Part shown: positions 17,061 to 25,191 of the stretch, in pieces
Position numbering within the stretch: position 1 is the stretch's first letter
Layout: the number at the start of each line of letters is the position of its first letter
From: JAMXLO01 sp964427005
GTDB taxonomy: Bacteria; Pseudomonadota; Alphaproteobacteria; Acetobacterales; Acetobacteraceae
DNA length: 64,000 nt
NCBI GenBank assembly: GCA_964427005.1
Contig: CAYRTL010000005.1
Location: forward strand, 1 to 64,000
Direction: 5' to 3'
Program-made: the position numbers and the translations under genes
The notes under the pieces: generated by a model
What the model saw: only the letters and a program-made list of their open reading frames with translations
Databases searched by the model: none
Told to the model about the DNA's origin: nothing

Positions 17061-18754
17061 CATCGCATCCTGAACCACTGAATTACGATCTGCTCGAACG
17101 CATCCCGCTTAGCGCCCGCGTTGTGTTGGATGTTGGTTGCAATACCGGCGCGCTCGGTGCCGCTTACCGGCGGCTCAACCCGCGTGTGCATTTGCTGGGG
17201 ATTGAAGCCGATCCCGTTCTCGCGGAACAGGCAGCGCAGCGGTTTGACGAAGTGGCCGTGGTGGATGTGGAACGCGAGCCTATGCCGTTCGCGCTCGACC
17301 GTCCGCTCGACTGCATCATTTACGGCGACGTGCTTGAGCACATGCGCGACCCTTGGTCGCTGATCCGCCAGCAGATCGACTGGCTCCGTGACGACGGCAC
17401 GATTCTCATCAGCGTGCCAAATTTGGAGCATTGGTACTTCGCTGAGCGTCTGCTGCGTGGCGTATGGAAATACGAACCGTCCGGACTGCTGGATGAGACG
17501 CATCTGCGCTGGTTCACCCTGGAGACGATGCGCGAGGGCCTGAAGGAACTAGGTCTTGTCGCATTCGACATTCATCCGCGCATCTTCGAACGCGAGAGGG
17601 CCGAGGAATTCGCCGCCGCAATCGCGCCCGCGCTGACCGCACTCGGTGTGGACCCTGCGATCTACGCTCAGCGCGCGGCGCCGTTGCAATATGTGTGGCG
17701 CGTGCTCAAGCAGCCGCGCCAGATCATCCATGTCGCCGCCAATATGCTGCAGCCGATAGGCGGCGTTTCGCACCTGCGTGTCGTCCATCCGATCGAGTCG
17801 CTGCGCAGCGAGCCTGCTGTGCTGACACAGATCGCCAAGGACGGTGCGATCTCGCTGCCTGGGGGCGAAACGCCGCACATTCTGGTGCTGCATCGTCCGG
17901 CGCTGGTGGGCGATATCGGCAGCACGCTGCTGCGCAACCTGTTATCGCAAGGCTGGATCGTCGTTACGGAGTTCGATGACCATCCCGATCACTTCGGACT
18001 GATGAGTGGTGACGATCAGTTCTCGTTCCGCGGCGTGCACGCGGTGCAGACCAGCACGCCGGCGTTGGCTGCGATCCTGCGGACGCACAATCCCGAGGTG
18101 GCTGTGTTTCCCAACGCGATACGCGCGCTGCCAGAAGTACGGAACTTCCTCGATCCGGACGTGCTGACGCTGTTCTTTGGTGCGCTGAACCGGGAACCGG
18201 ACTGGGTGCCGCTGATGCCGGTGCTGAACGAGGTGGCGGAGAAAGCGGCCGGGCGGCTGCGCTTCTCGGTCGTGCATGATCAGGGCTTCTTCGACGCGCT
18301 GCATACACCGCACAAGCAATTCACGCCGACATGCGACTACGACACCTACATGGCGCTGCTTGGCCAGTGCGAGATCTCGTTCATGCCGTTGAGCGACACG
18401 CCATTCAACCGGGCGAAGTCGGATCTGAAATTTATCGAGGCCGGCGCCTGCCGGGTCGCCGCATTGGCAAGCCACGTCGTCTATACCGAAAGCATCGAGG
18501 ACGGCCGGACCGGTCTGCTGTTCCATAATGTCGATGAGCTGCGCGATCGGCTGCTGCGCCTGGTTGTGATGCCGGAACTGGCGCGCAATCTCGGCGATGC
18601 GGCGCGCAGCTACGTCGCGGGTGAGCGCATGCAGGCGTATCAGGTGACATCGCGGCTCGCGTGGTACCGTTCGCTCTGGGCGCGCCGAAGCGAGCTGACG
18701 AATGCGCTTTACGCGCGCATGATGGACGTGCCGCAACTGGCTGCGGTGCCGTAA
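17057..18754 (+). CDS. Methyltransferase-glycosyltransferase fusion protein
   Basis: Two-domain protein of 565 residues. Residues about 15-200 form a class I SAM methyltransferase, with motif I VVLDVGCNTGALG at 22-34, an acidic IEAD strand end, IYGDVLEHMRDPW and ILISVPNLEHW. Residues about 260-560 resemble a GT-B glycosyltransferase (LVLHRPALVGDIG, VFPNAIRALP, then FMPLSDTPFNRAKSDLKFIEAGACRVAALAS, and TGLLFHNVDEL), where the acidic residue in KFIEAG is the usual donor-binding position. It is coupled to the pyruvyltransferase-like gene by an ATGA overlap. It could methylate and extend the same glycan; the substrate is unknown. Confidence 0.85.
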   Translation: MTSHPEPLNYDLLERIPLSARVVLDVGCNTGALGAAYRRLNPRVHLLGIEADPVLAEQAAQRFDEVAVVDVEREPMPFALDRPLDCIIYGDVLEHMRDPWSLIRQQIDWLRDDGTILISVPNLEHWYFAERLLRGVWKYEPSGLLDETHLRWFTLETMREGLKELGLVAFDIHPRIFERERAEEFAAAIAPALTALGVDPAIYAQRAAPLQYVWRVLKQPRQIIHVAANMLQPIGGVSHLRVVHPIESLRSEPAVLTQIAKDGAISLPGGETPHILVLHRPALVGDIGSTLLRNLLSQGWIVVTEFDDHPDHFGLMSGDDQFSFRGVHAVQTSTPALAAILRTHNPEVAVFPNAIRALPEVRNFLDPDVLTLFFGALNREPDWVPLMPVLNEVAEKAAGRLRFSVVHDQGFFDALHTPHKQFTPTCDYDTYMALLGQCEISFMPLSDTPFNRAKSDLKFIEAGACRVAALASHVVYTESIEDGRTGLLFHNVDELRDRLLRLVVMPELARNLGDAARSYVAGERMQAYQVTSRLAWYRSLWARRSELTNALYARMMDVPQLAAVP

Positions 18755-18808
18755 AAGGTTCCAAACGGAGAACACCGAGAGTTCCCTGTGCTCTCCGTCT
18801 GGAACCTT
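18755..18808. repeat. Inverted repeat, possible terminator after the polysaccharide module
   Basis: Arms of 17 bases (18755-18771 and 18792-18808) are reverse complements except for one position, starting right after the TAA of the fusion gene. The loop contains ACACCGAGAG, part of the CACGGAGGACACCGAGAA wording of the larger element at 23972-24090. It could end transcription of the module before the SMP-30 gene, though no T run follows. Confidence 0.5.
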
Positions 18809-18827
18809 GTTGAGGGGGAGAGAAACG

Positions 18828-19772
18828 ATGACGCGCTGGGACGGCTCCGAGCCGATCCGCTATCCGGATCCGAACATCAAGGTGCTCGATAAGCGCTTCG
18901 AGCATATCGCACTCGGCCATGCGGCGATTGAGCGCATCGTCACTGGCTGCCGCTTCACCGAGGGCCCGGTGTGGTTCGGCGACACGCGCCAGTTGCTGGT
19001 CAGCGACATCCCGAATGATCGAATCATGCGCTGGGACGAGGAGACCGGGGCGGTCAGCGTGTTCCGTCGCCCATCACACTATGCCAACGGCAACACGCGC
19101 GATCGGCAAGGCCGGCTGATCACCTGCGAGATGGGCTCGCAGCGCCTGACGCGCACGGAGTATGACGGCACCATCACCGTGCTGGCCGAGCGCTTCGAGG
19201 GCAAGCGGCTGACCGGCCCCAACGACGTGGTGGTGAAGTCTGACGGCTCGATCTGGTTCAGCGACAACGGCGCTGGCATCCGCGGCAACTACCTGGGCCA
19301 CAAGGGCGAGCCGGAGCTGCCGTACCGCGTGTATCGCATCGACGGGCGGACCGGCGCGATCAGCATCGCGGTGGATGACATGGCGCGGCCGAACGGTCTC
19401 GCGTTCTCGCCGGACGAGAGCCGGCTATACGTGGTCGATACACCGGGCGAGCCGAAGACCACGCATGTGTACGAGGTGGTGTCGGACGGGACGAAGCTTG
19501 CCAATGGCCGCGTGTTCTTCGCCACCAAAGGATGGGCAGATGGCATACGCTGCGACACCGAAGGCAATGTCTGGTGCGGCTTCACCGGTGGTGAGGGCGA
19601 GGACGGTGTGGCCGTGTTCCATCCTGACGGCACGCTCATCGGCAGGGTCCTGCTGCCGGAGCGCTGCGCGAATGTGTGTTTTGGCGGCGTGAAGCGGAAC
19701 CGGCTGTTCATGGCGGCGAGCCAATCGGTGTATGCGCTGTACGTGGAGGCGCAGGGCGCGCCGGGCGGATGA
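18828..19772 (+). CDS. SMP-30/gluconolactonase family protein
   Basis: Six-bladed beta-propeller lactonase or hydrolase of 314 residues. Family stretches include EGPVWFGDTRQLLVSDIPNDRI, HYANGNTRDRQGRLITCEMGSQRLTR, GPNDVVVKSDGSIWFSDN and RPNGLAFSPDESRLYVVDT; the Glu, Asn and Asp residues in these blocks are the expected divalent-metal ligands. An upstream in-frame TTG (18807) sits in the inverted repeat. ATG 18828 with GGGGGAG eight bases before it is far better. It may hydrolyse sugar lactones; it stands apart from the glycan genes by the hairpin. Confidence 0.9.
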   Translation: MTRWDGSEPIRYPDPNIKVLDKRFEHIALGHAAIERIVTGCRFTEGPVWFGDTRQLLVSDIPNDRIMRWDEETGAVSVFRRPSHYANGNTRDRQGRLITCEMGSQRLTRTEYDGTITVLAERFEGKRLTGPNDVVVKSDGSIWFSDNGAGIRGNYLGHKGEPELPYRVYRIDGRTGAISIAVDDMARPNGLAFSPDESRLYVVDTPGEPKTTHVYEVVSDGTKLANGRVFFATKGWADGIRCDTEGNVWCGFTGGEGEDGVAVFHPDGTLIGRVLLPERCANVCFGGVKRNRLFMAASQSVYALYVEAQGAPGG

Positions 19773-19884
19773 GGCTCAGCGGTTAAGCGTGCCGGCGATC
19801 GCGAGCCGAAAACGCTCGTACGTCGCCTGAATTTCCGCCGCGTCGGCATCGCACAGCAGTCCGATGCAAGGGGCGCTTCGAGAG

Positions 19885-19919
19885 CTTATCCGCGTGTATT
19901 TGCGTGCATCTGCGGTTCC
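19885..19919. repeat. Dispersed-repeat fragment
   Basis: The segment contains CGCGTGTATTTGCGTGCATC and TGCGGTTCC in close order. From memory, similar 'CGCAGATGCACGCAAATACACGCGG' type wording recurs between genes in many unrelated bacterial genomes. It lies in the 160-base gap between the convergent SMP-30 and MEMO/AMMECR1 genes, which holds no intact gene. A self-search of the genome would confirm copy number. Confidence 0.35.
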
Positions 19920-19932
19920 AGATTCTTCCTTC

Positions 19933-21384
19933 TCACCCCGCCCCGAAGACACGCCACCCCAGCGCGTCACCCAGCGCGCCAGGGCCAGGCTCCATCGCCC
20001 CCTTCACCTCAATCGCCCGAAACCGCTGCGCACGAAACTCCGGCGAGAAATGCTCCGCCGCCAGCCCCGCCTTCTGCTTCAGCAGCCACAGGAACTGCCG
20101 CCGCTCCGGCACCTCCTCCCATACACTCGGCAGGAATAGCGAGCGGCAGCCAAGGTCCTCGATGATCAGCCCGTCCACCCGCGGCCGAAGCTGCACCAGG
20201 AGGTCAGCCTCGTCGGCGAAACTCATCGGCTGCGGCGGCGTGAGCACCGATACCGACAGCTCCAGCCCGGCCAGTTCCAGCGGATCGAGCCGCGGGAAGC
20301 GCCAGTCGCGGAACGCCGCATTGAACGCGTGGTCCACCACATCGATGAACAGGGGCCGCCTCGCCACCGGCGAGCCGATGCAGCCGCGCAGCACGCCGCC
20401 GCGGCGCAGCGTGACGAAGGCGGCGCCAGGCGCCGCCAGCAGAGGCGGCAGATCTGCGATCGCCGACACCAGCGCGGGTTGGCCCGTATCCAAACCATAG
20501 GCGATCGACCGCCGCGCCAGTTCGATCAGCGTCGGGCCGAGGGTCTCCACCGCGTCGCGCTCAGGATCCGGCGCAGGCGGCTCCGCCCCGGCTTCGTACA
20601 GCGCCCAGGCGCCGTAGCCCACGACGCGGTCACGCGGGCCGGCTGTGTCGCCAGAGTTGCGCAGATCGAGCCGCTCAATGGTCATGCCACGGCGGCGTGC
20701 TGCGAGCAGCAGACCGGAGGTGGGCACCGCGCCGCAGGCCTGGGTGGGTGTCAGCGCCCATTCGAAGCGCTCGATCGCCTCCGCGGTCGCCTGGTCCATG
20801 CGGCGGCAGTTGGCGTAGTCCAGGTAGTGCGACAGATCGGTCGAGACGACGAATAGCGTCTCCGGTCCGCCCCACAGCGCGTCGAATACGGCCGCAACGG
20901 TCTCCGGTGCGGCGGCGCCGACTACGATTGGCACCAGGCGGAACTCGCCGAGTACGTGCTGCAGGAAGGGGACGTGCACCTCCAGCGCGTGCTCGCGCTG
21001 GTAAGCGACATCGAGCTCGCCTACCATCGGCAGAGCGCGCAAGTGGTCGATGGCCTCGGTATCGAGCGGCACCGTGCCACCCGGCAAAATCCAGGCTTCG
21101 GCGGTATCGACAGCGAGACCGCGGAACGCCACATAGTGGCTCGGCCCAAGCAGGACGACACGGCTGATCTTCCCGCGTGCAGATGCGAGGCGCGCATAGG
21201 CACGCGCGGCGACCGCGCCGGAATACTCGTATCCGGCATGTGGGCCGATGATCGCCTTCGGCAGAGCGGGCGAAGGCGCGTCATTGCCCGCCTCCGACAG
21301 GAACTGCGCGATGATTCGCTCCAGCCTGTCGGGTTCGGCTGGATAGAAGGTGCCGGCAACGGCAGGATGACGGAATGCACTCAC
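19933..21384 (-). CDS. AmmeMemoRadiSam system proteins B and A, fused (MEMO1-AMMECR1)
   Basis: Fusion of about 483 residues. The first half is a MEMO/LigB-like domain with histidine-rich metal-type motifs: GPHAGY, GPSHY, EHALEVHVPFLQ and STDLSHYLDY, then CGAVPTSG. The second half is an AMMECR1 domain with FVTLRRGGVLRGCIGS and DHAFNAAFRDWRFP. Neither domain has a settled biochemical role. GTG 21384 gives the family-typical start SAFRHPAVAGTFYP and a GAAAG ribosome site; ATG 21414 would lengthen it by ten residues and overlap the divergent gene. The partner radical SAM gene starts head-to-head only about 20 bases away. Confidence 0.9.
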   Translation of the reverse strand: MSAFRHPAVAGTFYPAEPDRLERIIAQFLSEAGNDAPSPALPKAIIGPHAGYEYSGAVAARAYARLASARGKISRVVLLGPSHYVAFRGLAVDTAEAWILPGGTVPLDTEAIDHLRALPMVGELDVAYQREHALEVHVPFLQHVLGEFRLVPIVVGAAAPETVAAVFDALWGGPETLFVVSTDLSHYLDYANCRRMDQATAEAIERFEWALTPTQACGAVPTSGLLLAARRRGMTIERLDLRNSGDTAGPRDRVVGYGAWALYEAGAEPPAPDPERDAVETLGPTLIELARRSIAYGLDTGQPALVSAIADLPPLLAAPGAAFVTLRRGGVLRGCIGSPVARRPLFIDVVDHAFNAAFRDWRFPRLDPLELAGLELSVSVLTPPQPMSFADEADLLVQLRPRVDGLIIEDLGCRSLFLPSVWEEVPERRQFLWLLKQKAGLAAEHFSPEFRAQRFRAIEVKGAMEPGPGALGDALGWRVFGAG

Positions 21385-21403
21385 AGCTTTCAGAGTAACT
21401 TGA

Positions 21404-22492
21404 ATGGACGCCATTGTAGAAGGAGCCCTGTTTCCAGCCCGTTACTGGCACGCGCTGCCCGACGGCCGCATACAATGCGATGTGTGCCCGCGGTTCTGCC
21501 GCCTGCATGAAGGCCAGCGCGGCCTGTGCTTCGTCCGCGCGCGGCAGGACGACAGGATGGTGCTGACGACGTATGGCCGTTCGTCGGGTTTCTGCATCGA
21601 CCCGATCGAGAAGAAGCCACTGAACCATTTCCTGCCTGGCACGCCGGTGTTCTCGTTCGGCACGGCAGGCTGCAACCTCACCTGCAAGTTCTGCCAGAAC
21701 CACGACATCAGCAAGGCGCGCGAAGTCGATCTGCTGAACCAGGACGCGACGCCGTCGATGATCGCCGAGGCGGCGCGGCAACTCGGCTGCAGGTCCGTCG
21801 CGTTCACCTACAACGATCCGGTGATCTTTCTGGAATATGCGGTCGATACCGCGCGCGCCTGTCATGAGGCAGGGCTGAAGACCGTGGCGGTGACCGCCGG
21901 CTACATCACGCCGGATGCACGCGGCGAGTTCTACGCGCATATGGACGCGGCGAATGTCGATCTGAAGGGCTTCACCGAGCCGTTCTATCGCAATCTGTGC
22001 GGCGGCAAGCTGTCGGACGTGTTGGATACGCTGGTGTGGATCAGGCACGAGACGAATGTATGGCTGGAAGTCACGACTCTGCTGATCCCAGGCGAGAACG
22101 ATTCGGATGCAGAGATCGGCGCCTTGGCAGCGTGGTTTGCCGCGGAACTCGGGCGCGACGTGCCGCTACACTTCACTGCGTTCCATCCCGACTGGCGCAT
22201 GAACGATCATCCGCCGACGCCGCCTGCGACTCTGACGCGCGCGCGGTCGATCGCGATGAGTTACGGGCTGCGCTATGTCTATACGGGCAACGTGCATGAT
22301 GGTGCCGGTGGTTCTACCTACTGCCACACCTGTGGCGCGCTGCTGATCGGACGCGATTGGTACGAGCTGACCGGATGGGGGCTTGATGCGCATGGTTGCT
22401 GCCGGTCTTGCGGCGCTGCTGCTGCGGGGGTGTTTGAGGCGCTGCCCGGCACCTGGGGACGCAAACGCCAGCCGGTGCGGTTCGGTCGATAA
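21404..22492 (+). CDS. AmmeMemoRadiSam system radical SAM enzyme
   Basis: Radical SAM protein of 362 residues. The 4Fe-4S motif is C90, C94, C97 in TAGCNLTCKFCQNHDIS. An N-terminal Cys set (C25, C28, C32, C42 in CDVCPRFCRLHEGQRGLC) and the stretch FCIDPIEKKPLNHFLPG are features of the AmmeMemoRadiSam enzyme, a pyruvate-formate-lyase-activase-like branch. A third Cys cluster near the C-terminus (TYCHTCGALL and GCCRSCG) resembles a zinc ribbon. It is divergent from the MEMO-AMMECR1 fusion and so shares a promoter region. The substrate is unknown. Confidence 0.92.
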   Translation: MDAIVEGALFPARYWHALPDGRIQCDVCPRFCRLHEGQRGLCFVRARQDDRMVLTTYGRSSGFCIDPIEKKPLNHFLPGTPVFSFGTAGCNLTCKFCQNHDISKAREVDLLNQDATPSMIAEAARQLGCRSVAFTYNDPVIFLEYAVDTARACHEAGLKTVAVTAGYITPDARGEFYAHMDAANVDLKGFTEPFYRNLCGGKLSDVLDTLVWIRHETNVWLEVTTLLIPGENDSDAEIGALAAWFAAELGRDVPLHFTAFHPDWRMNDHPPTPPATLTRARSIAMSYGLRYVYTGNVHDGAGGSTYCHTCGALLIGRDWYELTGWGLDAHGCCRSCGAAAAGVFEALPGTWGRKRQPVRFGR

Positions 22493-22495
22493 GAT

Positions 22496-22523
22496 AAGGT
22501 TCCTCACCCCCGTGAGGAACCTT
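22496..22523. terminator. Bidirectional rho-independent terminator
   Basis: Perfect 12-base stem AAGGTTCCTCAC / GTGAGGAACCTT with a four-base C-rich loop, followed on the plus strand by TTCTTCTTTTATC and preceded by A-rich sequence. It lies four bases after the radical SAM stop and just before the end of the convergent LLM gene, so it can serve both. Confidence 0.8.
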
Positions 22524-22530
22524 TCTTCTT

Positions 22531-23355
22531 TTATCCTCCCACCATCCGGCCCGCCCCTTCGATCACCTCGTCCCAATCATCCACCTCGCGGTTCACCGGC
22601 GCTATCAGCACATGCTGCACGCCCGCAGCCTCATACGCGGCGAGCCGGTCGCGTAATTCGCCAAGATCCTTGCCGTTCCAGTGCGTGCGCATTGAGATGG
22701 TGAAATCGAAGCCCGGCCTCTCGGCACGCAGGCGCTTCACGATTGGCGCAGTCTCTTCGGGCGTTTCGCGGCTGCCATGCCAGCCATCGGCGATGCGCGC
22801 GGTGCGCTTCAGCGCCGCATCAGAACTGCCGCCGATCCACAGCGGGATGCGGCTCATTGGCCGCGGCGTCATCGTCATCTCGATGATCTTCGACGGTATG
22901 TACTTCGCTTCGAACGTCACCGGGTCTTGCGACCACACCGCGCGCATCATGGCGATCCCTTCGTCCATGCGCCGGCCACGCTCCTTGAACGGCACGCCAA
23001 GAGCGGCAAACTCCGGCTCCAGCCAGCCGACACCAGCTCCCAGGATCAGACGCCCGTTCGACAGATTGTGCAGACTCGCCAGCTCCTTGGCCAGCGGCAA
23101 CGGGTGCCGCATCGGCAGCACGAGCACGGTGGTGCCGAGACGCACGCGCTCGGTCACCGCCGCGACGTAGCTCAGCGTGACCACCGGATCGTAGAACAGC
23201 GGCGAGCGCGGGAACTCCTTGCGTGGCACGATGATGTGCTCGCTGACCCACACATCATCGAACCCCAGCGCTTCGGCGCGCATCGCGTGGCGACGGATCA
23301 GCGCTGGTGTCGCCTGTTCGCCGGCGTGTGGCAGATGGATTCCGAGTTTCAGCAA
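22531..23355 (-). CDS. LLM-class flavin-dependent oxidoreductase
   Basis: Luciferase-like TIM-barrel oxidoreductase of 274 residues. Conserved parts are IHLPHAGEQATP, AEALGFDDVWVSEHI, LSYVAAVTERVRLGTTVLVLPMRHPLPLAKELASLH and GRLILGAGVGW, then PRPMSRIPLWIGGSSDAALKR. Members use FMN or F420; this subgroup is often annotated F420-dependent, but the cofactor cannot be decided from sequence alone. Transcription ends at the shared hairpin with the radical SAM gene. No signal peptide is seen, so the protein is cytoplasmic. Confidence 0.87.
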   Translation of the reverse strand: MLKLGIHLPHAGEQATPALIRRHAMRAEALGFDDVWVSEHIIVPRKEFPRSPLFYDPVVTLSYVAAVTERVRLGTTVLVLPMRHPLPLAKELASLHNLSNGRLILGAGVGWLEPEFAALGVPFKERGRRMDEGIAMMRAVWSQDPVTFEAKYIPSKIIEMTMTPRPMSRIPLWIGGSSDAALKRTARIADGWHGSRETPEETAPIVKRLRAERPGFDFTISMRTHWNGKDLGELRDRLAAYEAAGVQHVLIAPVNREVDDWDEVIEGAGRMVGG

Positions 23356-23489
23356 GACGTTCCTCCTGTTTTGCGTAGCGCGTCATCTTGTGCGGTCGCG
23401 TGAGAGACCTGCGTTCTCGGAATTTCGCGATAGCAGCACCACTCGGCCATACTCCTCGCAGCTTACTGGCTGCGCGAGGAATGCAGAAG

Positions 23490-23945
23490 ATGGACCGAGA
23501 GCACCCGACGCCAATGCCGAACCCGGTGAGGGTCCACGGCACAGTTCCGACAGCGATGTCCCATCTGTTCTCCCACTTCTCCGCCTGGGTAGCACGCAAA
23601 TCCGGGCATATCGTGCCGTTCGTGTGCGCAACCATCATGGTTGTCGTCTGGCTGGCAACCGGACCCATCGCCCAATGGTCAGATACCTGGCAATTGGTGA
23701 TGAACACGCTTTCGAGTGCGGTCACGTTCCTCATGGTGTTCGTCATCCAGGGAAGCCAGAACCGCGACACCGACATGCTCAACGCGAAGCTCAATGAGAT
23801 CATCCGCAGCCTGCCGGAGGCGCGGAAGGAATTTCTTGACCTGGGCGGGTTGAGTGAAACTCAGCTACAGCGGCTCAACGCGGAATTCGCTCGCATTGCC
23901 CAGTACGAGCTCGTCAGGTCGCGTGCGGCGGAAACGCAAGGTTAG
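23490..23945 (+). CDS. Low-affinity iron permease (Fet4-like) family membrane protein
   Basis: Small inner-membrane protein of about 151 residues. Two hydrophobic segments (HIVPFVCATIMVVVWLATGP and an NTLSSAVTFLMVFVIQ stretch) are separated by SDTWQLVMN and followed by GSQNRDTDMLNAKLNEIIR. This TWQL...FLMVF.IQ..QNRD pattern is the low-affinity iron permease family. The frame is open from 23388. ATG 23490 has AGGA nine bases before it; ATG 23556 begins exactly at the family-like SHLFSHFSAW and is the alternative. Ion transport has not been shown for most bacterial members. Confidence 0.78.
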   Translation: MDREHPTPMPNPVRVHGTVPTAMSHLFSHFSAWVARKSGHIVPFVCATIMVVVWLATGPIAQWSDTWQLVMNTLSSAVTFLMVFVIQGSQNRDTDMLNAKLNEIIRSLPEARKEFLDLGGLSETQLQRLNAEFARIAQYELVRSRAAETQG

Positions 23946-23971
23946 GACGGTGACCCACAAGGTCGCGTCAA

Positions 23972-24090
23972 GGAAGGGTTCACACGGAGGACACCGAGAA
24001 TCAAAGCCACGGAGGGCCACCGAGGAAGCACATGGCGCTTCGCGCGAAGCGCTTAATTTCTTTCTCGGTGTCCTCCGTGTGAACCCTTCC
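23972..24090. repeat. 119-base nested inverted-repeat element
   Basis: Perfect 29-base arms (23972-24000 and 24062-24090) containing CACACGGAGGACACCGAGAA enclose a 61-base centre. The centre holds a second hairpin, GCGCTTCG / CGAAGCGC, and degenerate echoes of the arm (CCACGGAGGGCCACCGAGGA). The right arm touches the stop codon of the convergent Asp-box gene. Related wording occurs at 18755-18808. It looks like a dispersed non-coding repeat unit that may also end transcription both ways. Confidence 0.75.
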
Positions 24091-25163
24091 TACCCGAAGC
24101 GCACGCAACTGATCGGCGGCAGATGGCCCGCAACGAGCGACCAACTGTCGCCGGCGTTCTCCGACACCCACAGATGGCCCGTCGTTGACCCCATCGCGAG
24201 CCGCTCGCCGGTTTCATCGACCGCGAGCGCGTGGCGATAGACCAGATCGTAGGCATGGCTCTGCGGCAGGCCGTCGGTCAGCACCTCGAAGGATCGCGCG
24301 CCGTCACGCGTGCGCGCCACAACAAGGCGCGCATCGACCGGGATGCGGCATTCATCCTTCACCCCCGGTACGAACCACGCGATGTCCGGATCGCGCGGGT
24401 GCACCGCCACCGCGAAGCCGAACTTCGACGGCCGGATCTCGGTCATCTCCTGCCACGAACGCGCGCCGTCAGTGGAACGGAACACGCCATTGTGGTGCTG
24501 CACCCACATCGCGTCGGGGGCGGCAGGGCATTGCACCAGGCGATGTATGTCCTGCGCGACCGGACTGTGGCGATGCTCAGGCGGAGCATAATCAGCGTAC
24601 ATTCCATCGACCGAACCGCGCCACGAAGTGCCGCCATCCTCGCTGATCCATACGCCGCCGGTGGAAACCCCGAGTGTCATGTGTTCGGTTCGGCGGGGAT
24701 CAATGCAGATCGATGCTACGCCCGAATCGTCGAAGCCGCCGCCCATCCAGTGCTTTCGTTCGGGGAGGTTCCACAGTCCCTCATTCAACGACCATGACTC
24801 GCCATGATTCTTCGACAGGAACAGCGCGCCCGGAATGGTGCCGCACCAGATCCAGCCAGGCTGATCCGCGCCGCCCGTCTCTAGGCAGAACAGATACGAG
24901 ACGCTTGGACCATCGGTGCCGGTCTTGGGAAATGCCGGCGCCGGAATCTCGTGCCAGCTTTCACCGCCATCCCGTGAGCGCTGCAGCTTCACGCCGAAAT
25001 GCCCAAGCGCTTGCGCGGCATACAGCGTGCCGTCGCGCGGGTCGTGCAGCAGCATGGAAATCGGATCGCCGAGGAAGCGCGTACTGGCGATCGACCATGC
25101 GCCATACGCGCGACGCAATTCGAACAGACCTTTCTTCGTGCCGATGAGCAGCCGATCGCTCAT
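24090..25163 (-). CDS. Asp-box (BNR/sialidase-like) beta-propeller protein
   Basis: Protein of 357 residues without a signal peptide. It carries several Asp-box turns of the S-x-D-x-G-x-x-W type: SRDGGESW, SEDGGTSW, STDGARSW and the degenerate SENAGDSW, as in sialidases and VPS10-like propellers. The Arg triad of true sialidases is not evident, so enzymatic sialidase activity is doubtful; it may be a scaffold or an unrelated hydrolase. It sits 28 bases downstream of a MoaD-like gene on the same strand, probably as an operon. Confidence 0.75.
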   Translation of the reverse strand: MSDRLLIGTKKGLFELRRAYGAWSIASTRFLGDPISMLLHDPRDGTLYAAQALGHFGVKLQRSRDGGESWHEIPAPAFPKTGTDGPSVSYLFCLETGGADQPGWIWCGTIPGALFLSKNHGESWSLNEGLWNLPERKHWMGGGFDDSGVASICIDPRRTEHMTLGVSTGGVWISEDGGTSWRGSVDGMYADYAPPEHRHSPVAQDIHRLVQCPAAPDAMWVQHHNGVFRSTDGARSWQEMTEIRPSKFGFAVAVHPRDPDIAWFVPGVKDECRIPVDARLVVARTRDGARSFEVLTDGLPQSHAYDLVYRHALAVDETGERLAMGSTTGHLWVSENAGDSWSLVAGHLPPISCVRFG

Positions 25164-25191
25164 GGTCCTTCTCCCCTTGCGTCATTGCAGA

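Noticed and set aside
16346..17503. A 385-codon minus-strand frame opposite the pyruvyltransferase-like and fusion genes
   Set aside because: Shadow of strongly supported plus-strand genes; no domain and composition of an antisense frame.
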